57,579 bases of DNA from Campylobacter sp. MIT 21-1684 (GCF_026241315.1 NZ_JAPHNA010000012.1:1-57579); one strand, 5' to 3'. Shown: positions 36,336 to 46,941, counted from the first letter of the stretch. The notes: generated by a model not told the origin, from the letters alone. Translations and numbers: made by a program.

Positions 36336-37733
36336 CTACCAACATTGCGTATTTTTAATCCCTACTTCTTCTGCTTTAAAGACTGGATTCTTACCCTCTT
36401 TTCTTTGCTTTTCATAATCTTTTAAAACTTTTATAGCAATATTTCCTAATAACAAAATCCCTATTATATTCACTAACGCCATAATTCCCATAATCACATC
36501 AGCTAAATCCCAAGCCAATCCAAGATTAAGCTGCGCTCCAATAAAAACCATCACTACAGCAGTTATTCTAAAAATCTGTAAAGCTATTTTATTGTGTGTA
36601 ATAAACTTAAAATTTATTTCTGCATAAAAATAATTTCCAATGAGTGAAGTAAAGGCAAAAAGCACAATAGCAACACTTACAAAATATAAACCCACACTGC
36701 CTAAATGACCTTGCATAACCTTTTGCACCAAAGGCATTCCAGAAACTCCACTTAGATTTTCACTACTACATAGCACCACGATCGCACTTGCTGAACAAAT
36801 GATGAGAGTGTCAATAAACACAGAGAGAGTTTGCACCATTCCTTGTTTAGCAGGGTGGGTAGTATGTGCTGTAGCTGCTGCATTAGGCGCACTACCCATA
36901 CCCGCTTCATTAGAAAACAATCCTTTTTTTATCCCTATAACTATCGCACTTGCTGCAAATCCTCCAAAAATAGCTTCAAAATCAAAGGCTTTAGCAAATA
37001 CTTCAGTAAAAATCCCTGGAATCGCTCCTAGATTCAAACTAACAATTACCAAAGAAACGATTAAATAACCAAAAGCCATAACGGGGACAAGAATAGAAGT
37101 AATTTTAGCAGAGGTTTTATTACTCCCAAAGAAAAATACCGCACACAAAAGAGCCAATAACACACCTATAAATATGGTTGTTTGCCCATTATTATAAGCC
37201 TCACTCCCAACAAAAATCTCAAAACTAGAAGTCAAAGTATAAGCCTGTAAACCATTAAATCCATAGGTAAAACACAAGATAAGCGAAATAGCAAAAACAA
37301 TCCCAAAAGCCCTAGAGTCTAAAGCGCTTTGAATATAATAAGCAGGACCGCCTTTATAACCATTTTCTCCATCTTTTTGTTTATACACTTGGGCTAAGGT
37401 GCTTTCAACAAATGCACTTGCCCCACCTAAAATAGCAGTTACCCACATCCAAAATAAGGCTCCAGCTCCACCACTGCTAATTGCCACCGCAACCCCTACG
37501 ATATTTCCAATACCTACACGTGATGCCGTAGAAATCATCAATGCCCCAAAGGGAGAGATATGCTCCTTATGGCTTTTCTCTAACAAAACAAAAAAAGCCG
37601 ATGGCAAAAAGCGAAGCTGTATAAAATCCGTGCGAATAGTGAAATAAAGACCACAGAGCAATAATGCAAAAACCAAAAAATAGGTATAAAGAAAATTGTT
37701 TGCTTCATTAATTAAATTTGTTAATAGTTCCAT
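36336..37733 (-). CDS. Alanine/glycine:cation symporter (AGCS family)
   Basis: The 465-residue protein has 10-11 membrane helices. Family marks are TASRVGIGNIVGVAVAISSGGAGALFWMWVTAILG, YKGGPAYYI and GLFSNEAGMGSAPNAAATAHT. It imports alanine or glycine with sodium. It faces against the arg genes and lies inside what was the argCOBD operon. The ATG is preceded by AGGAATATTT, a modest ribosome site. Length and motifs are complete. Confidence 0.9.
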   Translation of the reverse strand: MELLTNLINEANNFLYTYFLVFALLLCGLYFTIRTDFIQLRFLPSAFFVLLEKSHKEHISPFGALMISTASRVGIGNIVGVAVAISSGGAGALFWMWVTAILGGASAFVESTLAQVYKQKDGENGYKGGPAYYIQSALDSRAFGIVFAISLILCFTYGFNGLQAYTLTSSFEIFVGSEAYNNGQTTIFIGVLLALLCAVFFFGSNKTSAKITSILVPVMAFGYLIVSLVIVSLNLGAIPGIFTEVFAKAFDFEAIFGGFAASAIVIGIKKGLFSNEAGMGSAPNAAATAHTTHPAKQGMVQTLSVFIDTLIICSASAIVVLCSSENLSGVSGMPLVQKVMQGHLGSVGLYFVSVAIVLFAFTSLIGNYFYAEINFKFITHNKIALQIFRITAVVMVFIGAQLNLGLAWDLADVIMGIMALVNIIGILLLGNIAIKVLKDYEKQRKEGKNPVFKAEEVGIKNTQCW

Positions 37734-38271
37734 AAATATTCCTAAAAATTGTCTTGGTAAAAAGCTATAAATGCGAATATTTCTGCATTCTATATTGTAT
37801 TAGCTTAATTTTTCTTTTAAAAGCTCATTAACACGCAGGATTAACCCTTTAACCGCTTTCATTACCTGCCGCAAAAAACTTCAAGAACTTGTCTTTACCA
37901 TTTTTGTATTTTGTGCTAATCATAGATTCAATAGCAGCACACAAAGCATTATCGTCCCTCACTTGTTCCAACCCTATAAAATTTATCAGAGCTTGAACAC
38001 TACTCCTCTATCTTCTATCAATTTATCAAAATCTCTTTTGTGCTTTTACCGCTAATTCCCTCTCATCAATCTGCATCAAAGAGAAAATTCCATATTAAAC
38101 TAAACTCAAAAACACTTAATTATTAATATACAAAGCAATTCTTGCATACAATCTCAATACTAATCAAAAAATCGATCTATTTTCAATGCTTTTTAGCATT
38201 CCTTAAAAGTATTTTTATGTATAATTAAAGCCGCTTAATAATTTTAAATTGAAAACATAAAAAGGACTATA
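37734..38271. other. Gene-free stretch with a minus-strand relic
   Basis: On the minus strand about 38090-37801 encodes pieces such as DDNALCAAIESMISTKYKN, KDKFLKFFAAGNES and, in another frame, VKGLILRVNELLKEKLS, so a decayed gene of unknown identity. Near the right end TATAAT (38220-38225) is a likely promoter for the gene at 38272. Confidence 0.4.
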
Positions 38272-38628
38272 ATGACTCAAAAGGATACAAGAACTTCTGT
38301 TAGCTCTTTACCCGTGAGCTTTTTAGGAATTTTCTTATTTCTTGCTCTTTTACCTCAAATCTATCAAGTAAAAACTTGTTGTCCTTTTAAGGTTACTTGG
38401 TGGGCAATTAGCTTCCCACTAGCAGCTATGTGTGTTGCGAGTCTTAAAATCACTCAAGATCTTATGGAATTTTCAAGTGTAAATATCAATTTAAATAGTG
38501 ATTCTATGCGAACTATTTTCCTTCTTTTCTCACTTGTGTTTTTAGTGTTTGTAACACTTATTTTTTTATGGTTAATCATACACACCCTTAAAGCTCTTTT
38601 TAAGGGGGAGTTGAAAAATATTACCTAA
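38272..38628 (+). CDS. Miniature TDT/TehA-type membrane protein, internal deletion
   Basis: The 118-residue product starts with the TDT-family N-terminus (SSLPVSFLGI) and then goes directly to the family's C-terminal helices (VTWWAISFPLAAMCVASLKITQ, FVTLIFLWLIIHTLKALFKGEL). A full TehA/TDT transporter is about 320-340 residues with ten helices, so roughly 200 residues are missing and only three helices remain, joined in-frame. AAAGGAC precedes the start, with TATAAT upstream. It is probably non-functional as a transporter. It precedes argB and may supply its promoter. Confidence 0.6.
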   Translation: MTQKDTRTSVSSLPVSFLGIFLFLALLPQIYQVKTCCPFKVTWWAISFPLAAMCVASLKITQDLMEFSSVNINLNSDSMRTIFLLFSLVFLVFVTLIFLWLIIHTLKALFKGELKNIT

Positions 38629-38657
38629 ACAACAAAAAATTATTTGAAAGAAAAACT

Positions 38658-39509
38658 ATGCAAAAATATCTTGAAAAAGCAAATGTTTTAATAGAAGCCT
38701 TACCTTATATACAGAAATTCAGCGGTAAAATCATACTGATTAAATACGGTGGTTCAGCTATGGAAAATGAAGAATTAAAACATTCTGTTATGCAAGACAT
38801 AGCTCTTTTAAAGCTTGTAGGTTTAAAACCTGTGATTATTCACGGAGGAGGCAAAGAAATTTCTCATCTTTGCTCTAAACTTCAAGTGAAAACAGAATTT
38901 AAAAATGGCTTAAGAATAAGCAATGAAGCGACTACAAAAATAGCAGAAATGGTCTTAAATACGATAAATAAAAGCTTGGTACACCACTTGCAATGTTTAG
39001 GAGTAAAGGCTATAGGACTTTGTGGTAAAGACGGCGGGTTTTTAGAATGTGAAAAAAAAGATGAAAATCTGGGTTTTGTTGGAACAATCACAAAAATAAA
39101 TACAACAATTCTTAACGAACTTTTAGAAAAAGATTTTTTACCAATTATCGCTCCTATTGGAATGGACAGGAATTTTAACACTTACAATATCAACGCTGAT
39201 GATGTGGCTTGCGAAATAGCAAAAGCTCTAAAAGCCGAAAAACTAGTGTTTTTAAGCGATACAGAAGGTTTATATGAAAATTATGAAGACAAAAGCACTT
39301 TGATTTCAAAGATTAACACACAAAATGCAAAGCTCTTACTCACACAAATTCAAGACGGAATGCTTGTCAAACTACAATCTTGCATAGAAGCTTGTGAAAA
39401 TGGTGTTTCAAGGGTACATATACTTGATGGCAGAGTGAAACATTCTTTATTGCTTGAATTTTTTACAAATGAAGGCATAGGTACTTTAGTAATAAGAGAG
39501 ACACAATGA
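38658..39509 (+). CDS. argB: Acetylglutamate kinase
   Basis: The 283-residue product contains IKYGGSAM (N-terminal Lys and Gly loop), VIIHGGGKEI, and INADDVACEIAKALKAEKLVFLSDTEG, the amino-acid-kinase ATP site. It phosphorylates N-acetylglutamate. It overlaps argD by 4 bp (ATGA) and is therefore coupled. Separation from argC and argO here means it needs its own promoter, probably upstream of 38272. Confidence 0.95.
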   Translation: MQKYLEKANVLIEALPYIQKFSGKIILIKYGGSAMENEELKHSVMQDIALLKLVGLKPVIIHGGGKEISHLCSKLQVKTEFKNGLRISNEATTKIAEMVLNTINKSLVHHLQCLGVKAIGLCGKDGGFLECEKKDENLGFVGTITKINTTILNELLEKDFLPIIAPIGMDRNFNTYNINADDVACEIAKALKAEKLVFLSDTEGLYENYEDKSTLISKINTQNAKLLLTQIQDGMLVKLQSCIEACENGVSRVHILDGRVKHSLLLEFFTNEGIGTLVIRETQ

Positions 39510-40717
39510 AACAAAAAGACGAAAAACACCTTGTCCAAACCTATAAAAAATTTGATTTGCTTTTACAAAAAGGCAAAGGAGTGTATCTGTATGATGAAAA
39601 AAATAAGAAGTACTTAGATTTTTCAAGCGGTATAGGCGTTTGTGCTTTAGGCTATAATCATAGCAAATTTAACAATGCCTTAAAAAAGCAAATCGACAAA
39701 GTCATACACACAAGCAATCTTTACTATAATGAACACATTGCTAAAGCGGCTTTGAATTTAAGCAAAGCTTGTGGTTTAGAGTCGGTATTTTTTACAAATT
39801 CGGGCACAGAAGCCATAGAAGGAAGCTTAAAAGCTGCAAGAAAATATGCTTTTAAAAATGGTATTAAGGGCGGAAATTTCATCGCTTTTAAGAATTCTTT
39901 TCACGGACGTACCTTAGGAGCTTTATCCTTAACAGCAAATCCTAAATACCAAAAAGATTTTAAACCCTTAATTAGCGGGGTACGATTTGCAAATTATAAT
40001 GATATTACAAGCGTAAAAAAACTTGTCAATGAAAAAACATGTGCCATTCTTTTAGAAAGTGTACAAGGTGAAGGTGGAATCACTCCTGCAAACAAAGAAT
40101 TTTACAAAGAATTAAGAAAACTATGCGATGAAAAAAACCTTGTTTTAATCGCTGATGAAATTCAATGTGGAATGGGCAGAAGTGGAAAATTCTTTGCTTA
40201 CGAACATAGTGAAATTATGCCTGATATTGTCGCTAGTGCTAAGGCTTTGGGCTGTGGTCTAAGTGTTGGAGCTTTTGTTTTAAACAAAAAAATCTCTCAT
40301 TCTTCCCTAGAGCTTGGAGATCACGGAAGCACTTATGGAGGAAATCCTTTAGTATGTGCGGGAGTGAATGCTGTCTTTGAGATTTTTAAAAGTGAAAAAA
40401 TACTTGAAAATGTACAAAAACTTACTCCTTATTTAGAGCAAAGCCTCGATAAACTTGCCCAAGAATTTCATTTCTGTACAAAACGTCAAGGTTTAGGTTT
40501 TATGCAAGGTTTAGGTCTGAAAAAAAGCATTAAAGTAGGTGATGTGCTTACAAAATGTAAAGACAATGGACTTTTACTTCTTTCTTGTGGGCAAAATGAC
40601 TTGCGCTTTTTACCGCCTTTAATCATTACAAAAAAACATATTGATGAAGCTCTTACTATCTTAAGAAATATTTTCAAGTCTTTCGATACACAAGATAAAT
40701 CAAACAGCAAAAAATAA
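39506..40717 (+). CDS. argD: Acetylornithine aminotransferase
   Basis: The 403-residue PLP enzyme has the signature VFFTNSGTEAIEGSLKAAR, FKNSFHGRT, LIADEIQCGMGRSG, and the PLP Lys in ASAKALGCGLSVGAF. It transfers an amino group to N-acetylglutamate semialdehyde. It ends 8 bp from the convergent pcm gene, so it is the last gene of the block. Confidence 0.95.
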   Translation: MKQKDEKHLVQTYKKFDLLLQKGKGVYLYDEKNKKYLDFSSGIGVCALGYNHSKFNNALKKQIDKVIHTSNLYYNEHIAKAALNLSKACGLESVFFTNSGTEAIEGSLKAARKYAFKNGIKGGNFIAFKNSFHGRTLGALSLTANPKYQKDFKPLISGVRFANYNDITSVKKLVNEKTCAILLESVQGEGGITPANKEFYKELRKLCDEKNLVLIADEIQCGMGRSGKFFAYEHSEIMPDIVASAKALGCGLSVGAFVLNKKISHSSLELGDHGSTYGGNPLVCAGVNAVFEIFKSEKILENVQKLTPYLEQSLDKLAQEFHFCTKRQGLGFMQGLGLKKSIKVGDVLTKCKDNGLLLLSCGQNDLRFLPPLIITKKHIDEALTILRNIFKSFDTQDKSNSKK

Positions 40718-40724
40718 TTTCTGT

Positions 40725-41357
40725 TTATTCTTTTCCATCTACTATAGGGACAAAAAAGCATTCCTCTAAAATCTCTTTATGTAAATCGGTGCCATTTTTT
40801 GTCAAACGGGTGATAAATTGCTTACCATTGTGAAAAATAGGAGCAACTAAAATCCCACCATCTGCAAGCTGGTCTAGCAGAAGCTCTGGAATGTGCGTAG
40901 CATAAGCGGAAAATAAAATTCTATCATAAGGAGCATAGTTTTTCCAACCATTTTGTCCATCTTCAAACTTAACATTTATATTTAAAAAACCCAATTTTCT
41001 AAAAATATCAGCCGCATTTTTAGCAAGTTTTTCTATACGTTCTATTGTGAAAACACGTCGTATTACCTTGCTTAAAATCGCTGCTTGATACCCACTTCCA
41101 CAGCCTATTTCAAGAACACTGTCGGCATTTTTATAATTTAAAGCCATAGTCATTTTTGCTACAGTTAAAGGAGAACTGATCCACTGGGAGCTTGCTAAGG
41201 GCAAGGCATCAAGTCTGTAAGCGTGAGCTTTAAGCGGAGAAAAAATTTCACGGGGTACATTGGAAAAGGCATTAAAAAGCTCTGTGTTAATAAAAATTTT
41301 TTCAGCAATTTCTTCTGCCATAGCCTGACAACGTTTTTGCTCAAATACGTTCATCAT
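40725..41357 (-). CDS. pcm: Protein-L-isoaspartate O-methyltransferase
   Basis: The 210-residue product has ASSQWISSPLTVAKMTMAL (substrate loop) and the SAM motif VLEIGCGSGYQAAILS. It methylates damaged aspartyl residues to start their repair. GGAGAG precedes the two adjacent ATGs at 41357. It converges with argD. Confidence 0.92.
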   Translation of the reverse strand: MMNVFEQKRCQAMAEEIAEKIFINTELFNAFSNVPREIFSPLKAHAYRLDALPLASSQWISSPLTVAKMTMALNYKNADSVLEIGCGSGYQAAILSKVIRRVFTIERIEKLAKNAADIFRKLGFLNINVKFEDGQNGWKNYAPYDRILFSAYATHIPELLLDQLADGGILVAPIFHNGKQFITRLTKNGTDLHKEILEECFFVPIVDGKE

Positions 41358-41446
41358 CTCTCCTAAATTTTCAAAAAAATTGTAACGAAAAAAGTTAAAA
41401 TAGAGTTAAACTTAGTTATACTTTATAAACACGATAAGGAGTTACA

Positions 41447-42007
41447 ATGTTGATTGCTTTTAAAGATAAAAACCCAAAAATAGCTCATAATGTTTTTATT
41501 GCACAAGGAGCAAAAGTCATAGGTGAAGTTGAGATAGATGAAGATAGTAGTATATGGTTTAATTGTGTATTAAGAGGAGATGTTAATTACATTAAAATAG
41601 GAAAAAGAACTAATGTACAGGATTTAACGACTATCCACGTATGGCATAGAGAATACAATTCAGATGGCAATATCATAGACAAAGGCTATCCTACTTCCAT
41701 AGGAGATGATGTTACAATAGGACACAACTGCGTTATACACGCTTGTACTATAAAAAATCGTGTTTTAATCGGTATGAATGCAGTTGTAATGGATGATGCT
41801 TTGATAGACGATGATAGTATAGTGGGCGCTGGAAGTGTTGTTACAAAAGGCAAAAAATTTCCACCAAAATCCCTTATTTTAGGAAATCCTGCAAAATTTG
41901 TGCGTGAGCTTAAAGAAGAAGAAATCGCTTTTCTTAAGCATTCAGCATTAAACTATGTAAGATTTAAAAATGATTTTTTAAAAGAATGTGGGACTATACA
42001 TAAATAA
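41447..42007 (+). CDS. Gamma-carbonic-anhydrase-like hexapeptide protein
   Basis: The 186-residue product is a left-handed beta-helix with the pattern of gamma-carbonic anhydrase/YrdA proteins: FNCVLRGDVNYIKIGKRTNVQDLTTIHV, GHNCVIHACTIKNRVLIGMNAVV. The zinc-ligand histidines are likely those in TIHVWH and GHNCVIHA. AAGGAG precedes the ATG and TATACT lies further upstream. It occupies the same place after pcm as in C. jejuni. Enzymatic activity is unproven for most of the family. Confidence 0.85.
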   Translation: MLIAFKDKNPKIAHNVFIAQGAKVIGEVEIDEDSSIWFNCVLRGDVNYIKIGKRTNVQDLTTIHVWHREYNSDGNIIDKGYPTSIGDDVTIGHNCVIHACTIKNRVLIGMNAVVMDDALIDDDSIVGAGSVVTKGKKFPPKSLILGNPAKFVRELKEEEIAFLKHSALNYVRFKNDFLKECGTIHK

Positions 42008-42318
42008 AACATCAAGACTAGAGGATTTAAAGAAAAGGTTAAATGGTATTTAAAATCTTTTAAATAAAACGAATCCTCATAGCAGAAAACATCTTCCTCA
42101 TAATGAAAAATACTAAAAGATTCTGACCTTAAAACGATGCAATACTTTTGAATGAGTAAATTTTGCTATACTGCTATGAAAGAATAGTCCATATACTATT
42201 TAGGCAATCTTTTGCCATGTAAATAACGTATAATGGACGAGTTTCTCATTAGAATTATGCTTTAATTTGTGATTCTAAATCCAAACCAAGCAATTAAGTA
42301 GATACAAAAAGGACAGAT
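42008..42318 (+). other. Intergenic stretch with a 5' relic of a type IIG gene
   Basis: Bases 42008-42060 resemble 42388-42440 (the part encoding KTSGLEDFKEKVAQYLES) with scattered changes and gaps: KTSRLEDLKKR is encoded, then a stop. The remainder has no gene; TATAAT at about 42228 is a plausible promoter for the R-M gene. Confidence 0.5.
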
Positions 42319-45300
42319 ATGCCTCTAAATTTTGAATCTCTCACACCAAAGGACTTTCTCACCTCTTTTGATAAAGACTATGCACAGACTAAAACATCAG
42401 GGCTAGAGGACTTTAAAGAAAAAGTAGCACAATATTTAGAATCTCTTGATGAAAATAAAGGGCAAAATGAACCCGCTATTGTGTCAAACGCCCTTGCTCT
42501 CTTTCTTAAAGAGTTAGGATTCCACGCTCAACCCTCTTATAAGCAGCAAGGCAGAAGTGAAATTGACTTGGCTTTGCTTAAAGATTCCCAAGTTGAAATC
42601 CTCATTGAAGCCAAGAAGCCAAATAATACAGCCGAAATGTTTAGCCCCAATAATCCAAATTGCAAAGCTTTGCACGAGTGTATTTTGTATTATTTTCGTG
42701 AGCGCGAGGGCAATGAGCAAGGCTTAGGGAGAAACATTAGCTTAAAATACATTATCATTACAGATTTTACGCGCTTTTTTGTCTTTAACGCACGAGAATT
42801 TGAAAGACATTTTTACAAAAATAAAGAAATTTTGAAGCTTTATAAAAGGCTAAATGAAAAAGGCACTCTCATCGACAACCAACAAGATTTTTACGCTGAA
42901 TTACAAAAGATTTTAGAGCAGCAAATAAATGGGGGGGGGCAGAAGAGAGTTTAGTAGAAAACTCTGCGCTTAAATACACTTTCTTTGATTTACGCAATGA
43001 CAAACATTTCAACCTCGCACACAAGCTTCTGCAGCGAGACTTTTTACACAATGAATTTCAAAGAGACGCCAACGCACTTAATCCTAGATTTTATAAAGAG
43101 CTGCTGCATATTTTAGGACTGAGAGAATATGAAAAAAATGGCAAAATCACGATTGAATGCGATAGCACACAAGATACAAGCTTTGCACATCATATTGCTT
43201 TAAAATTAGCATCTCACAACAAGCCAAGCGATTTTGAAGTGGTGATGAGCCATATTTTGCTGTGGCTTAATCGGATTTTGTTTCTCAAACTCATTGAAGC
43301 CAATCTCCTTGCCTTTAATGAATTTGACAAAGCCCTAAATTTCCTAAGTGGCGCAAAAATTAAGAGTTTCAAAGACTTAAGCCACCTTTTCTTTGAAGTT
43401 TTGGCAAAAGACTATGAAAGCCGCACAAACGATAGAGGCTTTAACTTCCTGCCCTACCTCAACTCCTCGCTGTTTATCAAAGATGAAAAGTTAGAGATTT
43501 TAGATATTGCCTTGCTTGATGATACTTTAGAAATTGAAGTGTTCCAATCCACGCAAAGCACACACAAAGCGGGGAGCAAATGTGCTTTTCTCGTCTATCT
43601 TTTTGATTTTTTAAATGCCTTTGACTTTGGCAAAAAGTCTGATTCTTGTCATCTTGAGGGTGAAGCCCGAAATATCTCTCTCCAAACTCCTAGCGAAGAA
43701 TCTTACAACAATAAAGAGCTTATCCAATCTAGCGTCTTAGGCGCAGTCTTTGAAAAGCTCAATGGCTACAAGGAGGGCAGTTTCTACACGCCTAGCTTTA
43801 TCACAAGCTATATGTGCAGGGAATCTTTATCAAAAATTGTAGTGGAGAAGTTTAATGCCTACAATCCCGCGTGGAATGCAAAAACATTAGAGGATATAGA
43901 AGAAGAAATCCACAGAGAAAAGCGCAAGAGAACAGAATCTAGCACACACATTAAAGACAAATACAAAAAGCTTTTACAAAGCATTAGAATCTGCGACCCA
44001 AGCGTGGGTAGCGGACATTTCCTTGTCTCCGCCCTAAGTGAAATGGTAAATATTTATTACAAACTTGGGCTTTTAGAGATTGATTGTGAGAGTTTGGAGA
44101 TTAAAGATGATGAAATTTATCTCAAAATTGACAAAGAGAACTTTGCTTACAAAAGACCCCAAAGCGAACAAAACAAAAACCATCAAATCCAAAAATCCCT
44201 TTTTGAACTCAAAAAATCTATCATTGAAAATAACCTCTTTGGCGTGGATATTAATCCCAACTCGTGCAATATCGCGAGACTTCGCCTGTGGATAGAACTC
44301 CTCAAAAACGCTTATTATCTTAACTTCACAAAAGATAAAGATTCTAAAACCCACAAGCTCCAAACTTTGCCCAATATTGACATCAATATTAAGTGTGGGA
44401 ATAGTTTAGTCTCCCGCTTTAACCTTAATGATTCTTTAAAAATCATTCCCAACATAAAAGAGCAAATCAAAAAATACAAACAACTTGTTTTTGACTACAA
44501 AAATGCCGACCAAAATGTGCTTAAAATTTCTAAAAAAGACATTGAATCACAAATTGAGATTATCAAGCAGACTTTCACTCTCACGCTTAAAGACCCTAAA
44601 ACAAAAAGAGAGCTAGAAAAAGCAGTAGAATCTCATATCAAGCAATTTAATGATTATTTGCTTGATAATGCAAGTTTGCTAGAGGGTTTAGGCTCTTTAC
44701 AATTTAATGTTTTTGGAACTCCTGCTTTAAGCGAGGAGGAGCAAGAGAGGGCTTTGCAATCTTATGGAAAAATCCAAGCCTTGCGTAAAAAGCTTGACTT
44801 AGCCCTAAGTGGTGCAGAATATAAAGACGCTTTTGAATGGCGGTTTGCATTTCCTGAAGTGCTAGATTCTAATGGAGATTTTCTAGGCTTTGATTTAGTG
44901 ATTGGGAATCCGCCGTATGGTGTGGATTTAAGCAAAAATGAGCGCGAACTCTACAAAAAAACTTACAATACTTCACAGACAAATACCGCTGCACTTTTCA
45001 TATTCCTAAGCGATAGAATCTTAGCTCCAAAAGGTATTAACACGCTCATTGTGCCAAAATCCCTTAATTATGTCGCTAAATGGGAGCAGTTAAGAGATTT
45101 TATTGCTCCTAGTATGTATTTGCTTGCAGATTGTGGCAAAGCGTGGGATTATGTGCTTTTAGAAATGGTGATTTTTGCTAGAACCAAAGGGCAAGAATAC
45201 ACAAGCTATGAAAATCTGCTTTTACAAGATAATGCAAACGCTCAAGATTCCAAAGCCAACATAAGCCAAAGTTTAACGATTGACAAATCCCTGATTAAAC

Positions 45301-45983
45301 TCTTTGGGCTTTTTATCAATGGAATGAGTGAGGAGGAGTTGAATTTAGGAATAAAACTTAATCAAAATAATGAAAAATTAGAAAAATATTGTAAAAACAT
45401 TAGAGGAGCATCTTCACAATCAAATCTCAAGGAAAATGGGACATACGCATATATCGGTGGAAAACAAATTAATCGCTTTCGAATTGTTGATATAAAGGGG
45501 TTTAGCGATACGATAGAGAGCGGAGGAGAAATTTTAGACAATGCACTTTTAGCACAAGACATTGTCGCACATATTACAAAACCAAAAAATCATATTAAGA
45601 TTATTGCTTGTATTCCAAATAATAAAGATTTTTTAGTTTTGAATACCATTAATCAGCTTGTTTTTGGAAAATTAAACCTAAAATTAGCGTGGGCTATTAT
45701 AAATTCTAAATTGATAAATTGGTATGTGTATAAATTTATTTTTTCAAATTCTATCCGCACAATGCACTTAAATTCTTATGCAACAGACAAAATCCCTATC
45801 CCAAAAATCACAAAGACAAACCAAAAAATCGCAAATAAAATCATTGCTTTAGTGGATAGGATTCTAACACTCAAGGCAGAGAATAAAGATTCCAATAGCC
45901 TAGAACTTGAAAATGAAATTGATAAATTGGTGTATAAATTGTATAATCTCACTGATGAGGAGATATACATTATAGAAAAATGA
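42319..45983 (+). CDS. Phase-variable type IIG restriction-modification enzyme, currently off
   Basis: The G9 tract at 42931-42939 leads into a stop after 211 codons. With G10 (or 7, 13) the frame continues through AEESLVENSALKYTFFDLRND to the stop at 45983, giving 1,221 residues. The N-terminus has a PD-(D/E)XK nuclease core (SEIDLALLKDS then ILIEAKK; D83, E97, K99). The middle has SAM motif I (DPSVGSGHFLVSALSEM) and catalytic motif IV (IGNPPYGVDLSKNE), and the C-terminus (from about residue 1000) a target-recognition region. These place it with gamma-class adenine methylase/nuclease fusions. Restriction and modification would switch together. Confidence 0.85.
42931..42939 (+). repeat. G9 phase-variation tract
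   Basis: Nine G. The upstream frame ends after GGGQKRV; one extra G opens the whole 1,221-residue enzyme. At G9 the enzyme is off. Confidence 0.9.
43641..43702. repeat. In-frame repeat element within the type IIG gene
   Basis: GATTCTT (43641-43647) and AAGAATC (43696-43702) are perfect inverted ends around a segment read as SCHLEGEARNISLQTPSEES. The text TTGTCATCTTGAG...GAAGAATCT resembles the interspersed GTCATTCTGAGC-type element seen between genes in many bacteria, here translated in-frame. Confidence 0.5.
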
Positions 45984-45993
45984 AAAGGCAAAA

Positions 45994-46923
45994 ATGATAA
46001 ACAAACCAAAGCTAACTATTGGAGAACAAGTAAATTATTTAGAAAATTTAGGAATTAAATTCAATATATTCCCAAAACAAAAAGCCATAGATTTTCTTAC
46101 ATATAATAATTACTTCTTTAAAATCAAATCTTATGCAAAAAATTATGAAAAATATAATGGAAAATATATAAACCTTGATTTTGCTTATTTGGTAGAATTT
46201 TCAACTTTAGATATGCACTTGAGGAGATTTATTCTTAATTTGAGCCTTGATGTTGAACATTTATTAAAAGTGTCTCTCAATGCTCATTTTTGTAAAAACA
46301 AAAGCGAAAATGGATATGATATTGTTAAAAAATTCCTTGCCGATAACGAAAATATAGGGAAACAAATTGGAGATAAAGCAAACAATATTTCTTTCATTAA
46401 TCATCTTGCCCAAAAATACCAAAACAATTTTGCTTTATGGAATCTCGTAGAGATTTTAAGCTTTGGCGAGTTTTTGAAGTTTTATAAATTTTACTTTGAT
46501 ACTTATCCAAATAAAGAATGTCAATATTTTTACTCTTTGGCATATTGTGTGCGTATATTACGCAATGCTTCAGCTCATAACAACTGCATACTTAACACTA
46601 TTCAACACCCTTACAACCCAAAGTTTAAGCCTAATAAAAATCTACAAGGTGAATTAGCAAAAAATAAACATATACCAACATCTACTAGGGAAAAACTTTG
46701 TTTCAATCCTGCTTTACACGATTTTATAGCCTTAATAATGCTTTTTAATAAACTTTGCATATCAAAAAATATGCAAAAAGCCAAGAGGAAAGAATTTGTA
46801 TGCGTTTTAAGGCGTTTTAGAAAAAACAAAGATTATTTTACTAAAAATAATTTCATTATCTCGCAATATCTAGCATTTGAAAAAATAGGATTTCGTCTAT
46901 TTTTTCAGCATTTTGTTAGCTAA
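45994..46923 (+). CDS. AbiF/AbiD-like abortive infection protein with HEPN RNase motif
   Basis: The 309-residue product matches the Abi_2 family: LTIGEQVNYLENLGIKF, a middle FSTLDMHLRRFILNLSLDVEHLLKVSLNAHF, and the C-terminal VRILRNASAHNNCILN, whose R190-N191-xxx-H195 is the HEPN RxxxxH catalytic motif. It is predicted to be an RNase that stops growth after phage infection. It starts 11 bp after the type IIG stop, with GGCAAAA upstream. A structured RNA candidate follows. AbiF loci are recalled to include an RNA antitoxin. Confidence 0.75.
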   Translation: MINKPKLTIGEQVNYLENLGIKFNIFPKQKAIDFLTYNNYFFKIKSYAKNYEKYNGKYINLDFAYLVEFSTLDMHLRRFILNLSLDVEHLLKVSLNAHFCKNKSENGYDIVKKFLADNENIGKQIGDKANNISFINHLAQKYQNNFALWNLVEILSFGEFLKFYKFYFDTYPNKECQYFYSLAYCVRILRNASAHNNCILNTIQHPYNPKFKPNKNLQGELAKNKHIPTSTREKLCFNPALHDFIALIMLFNKLCISKNMQKAKRKEFVCVLRRFRKNKDYFTKNNFIISQYLAFEKIGFRLFFQHFVS

Positions 46924-46941
46924 TGTATCTTACAATTATTT

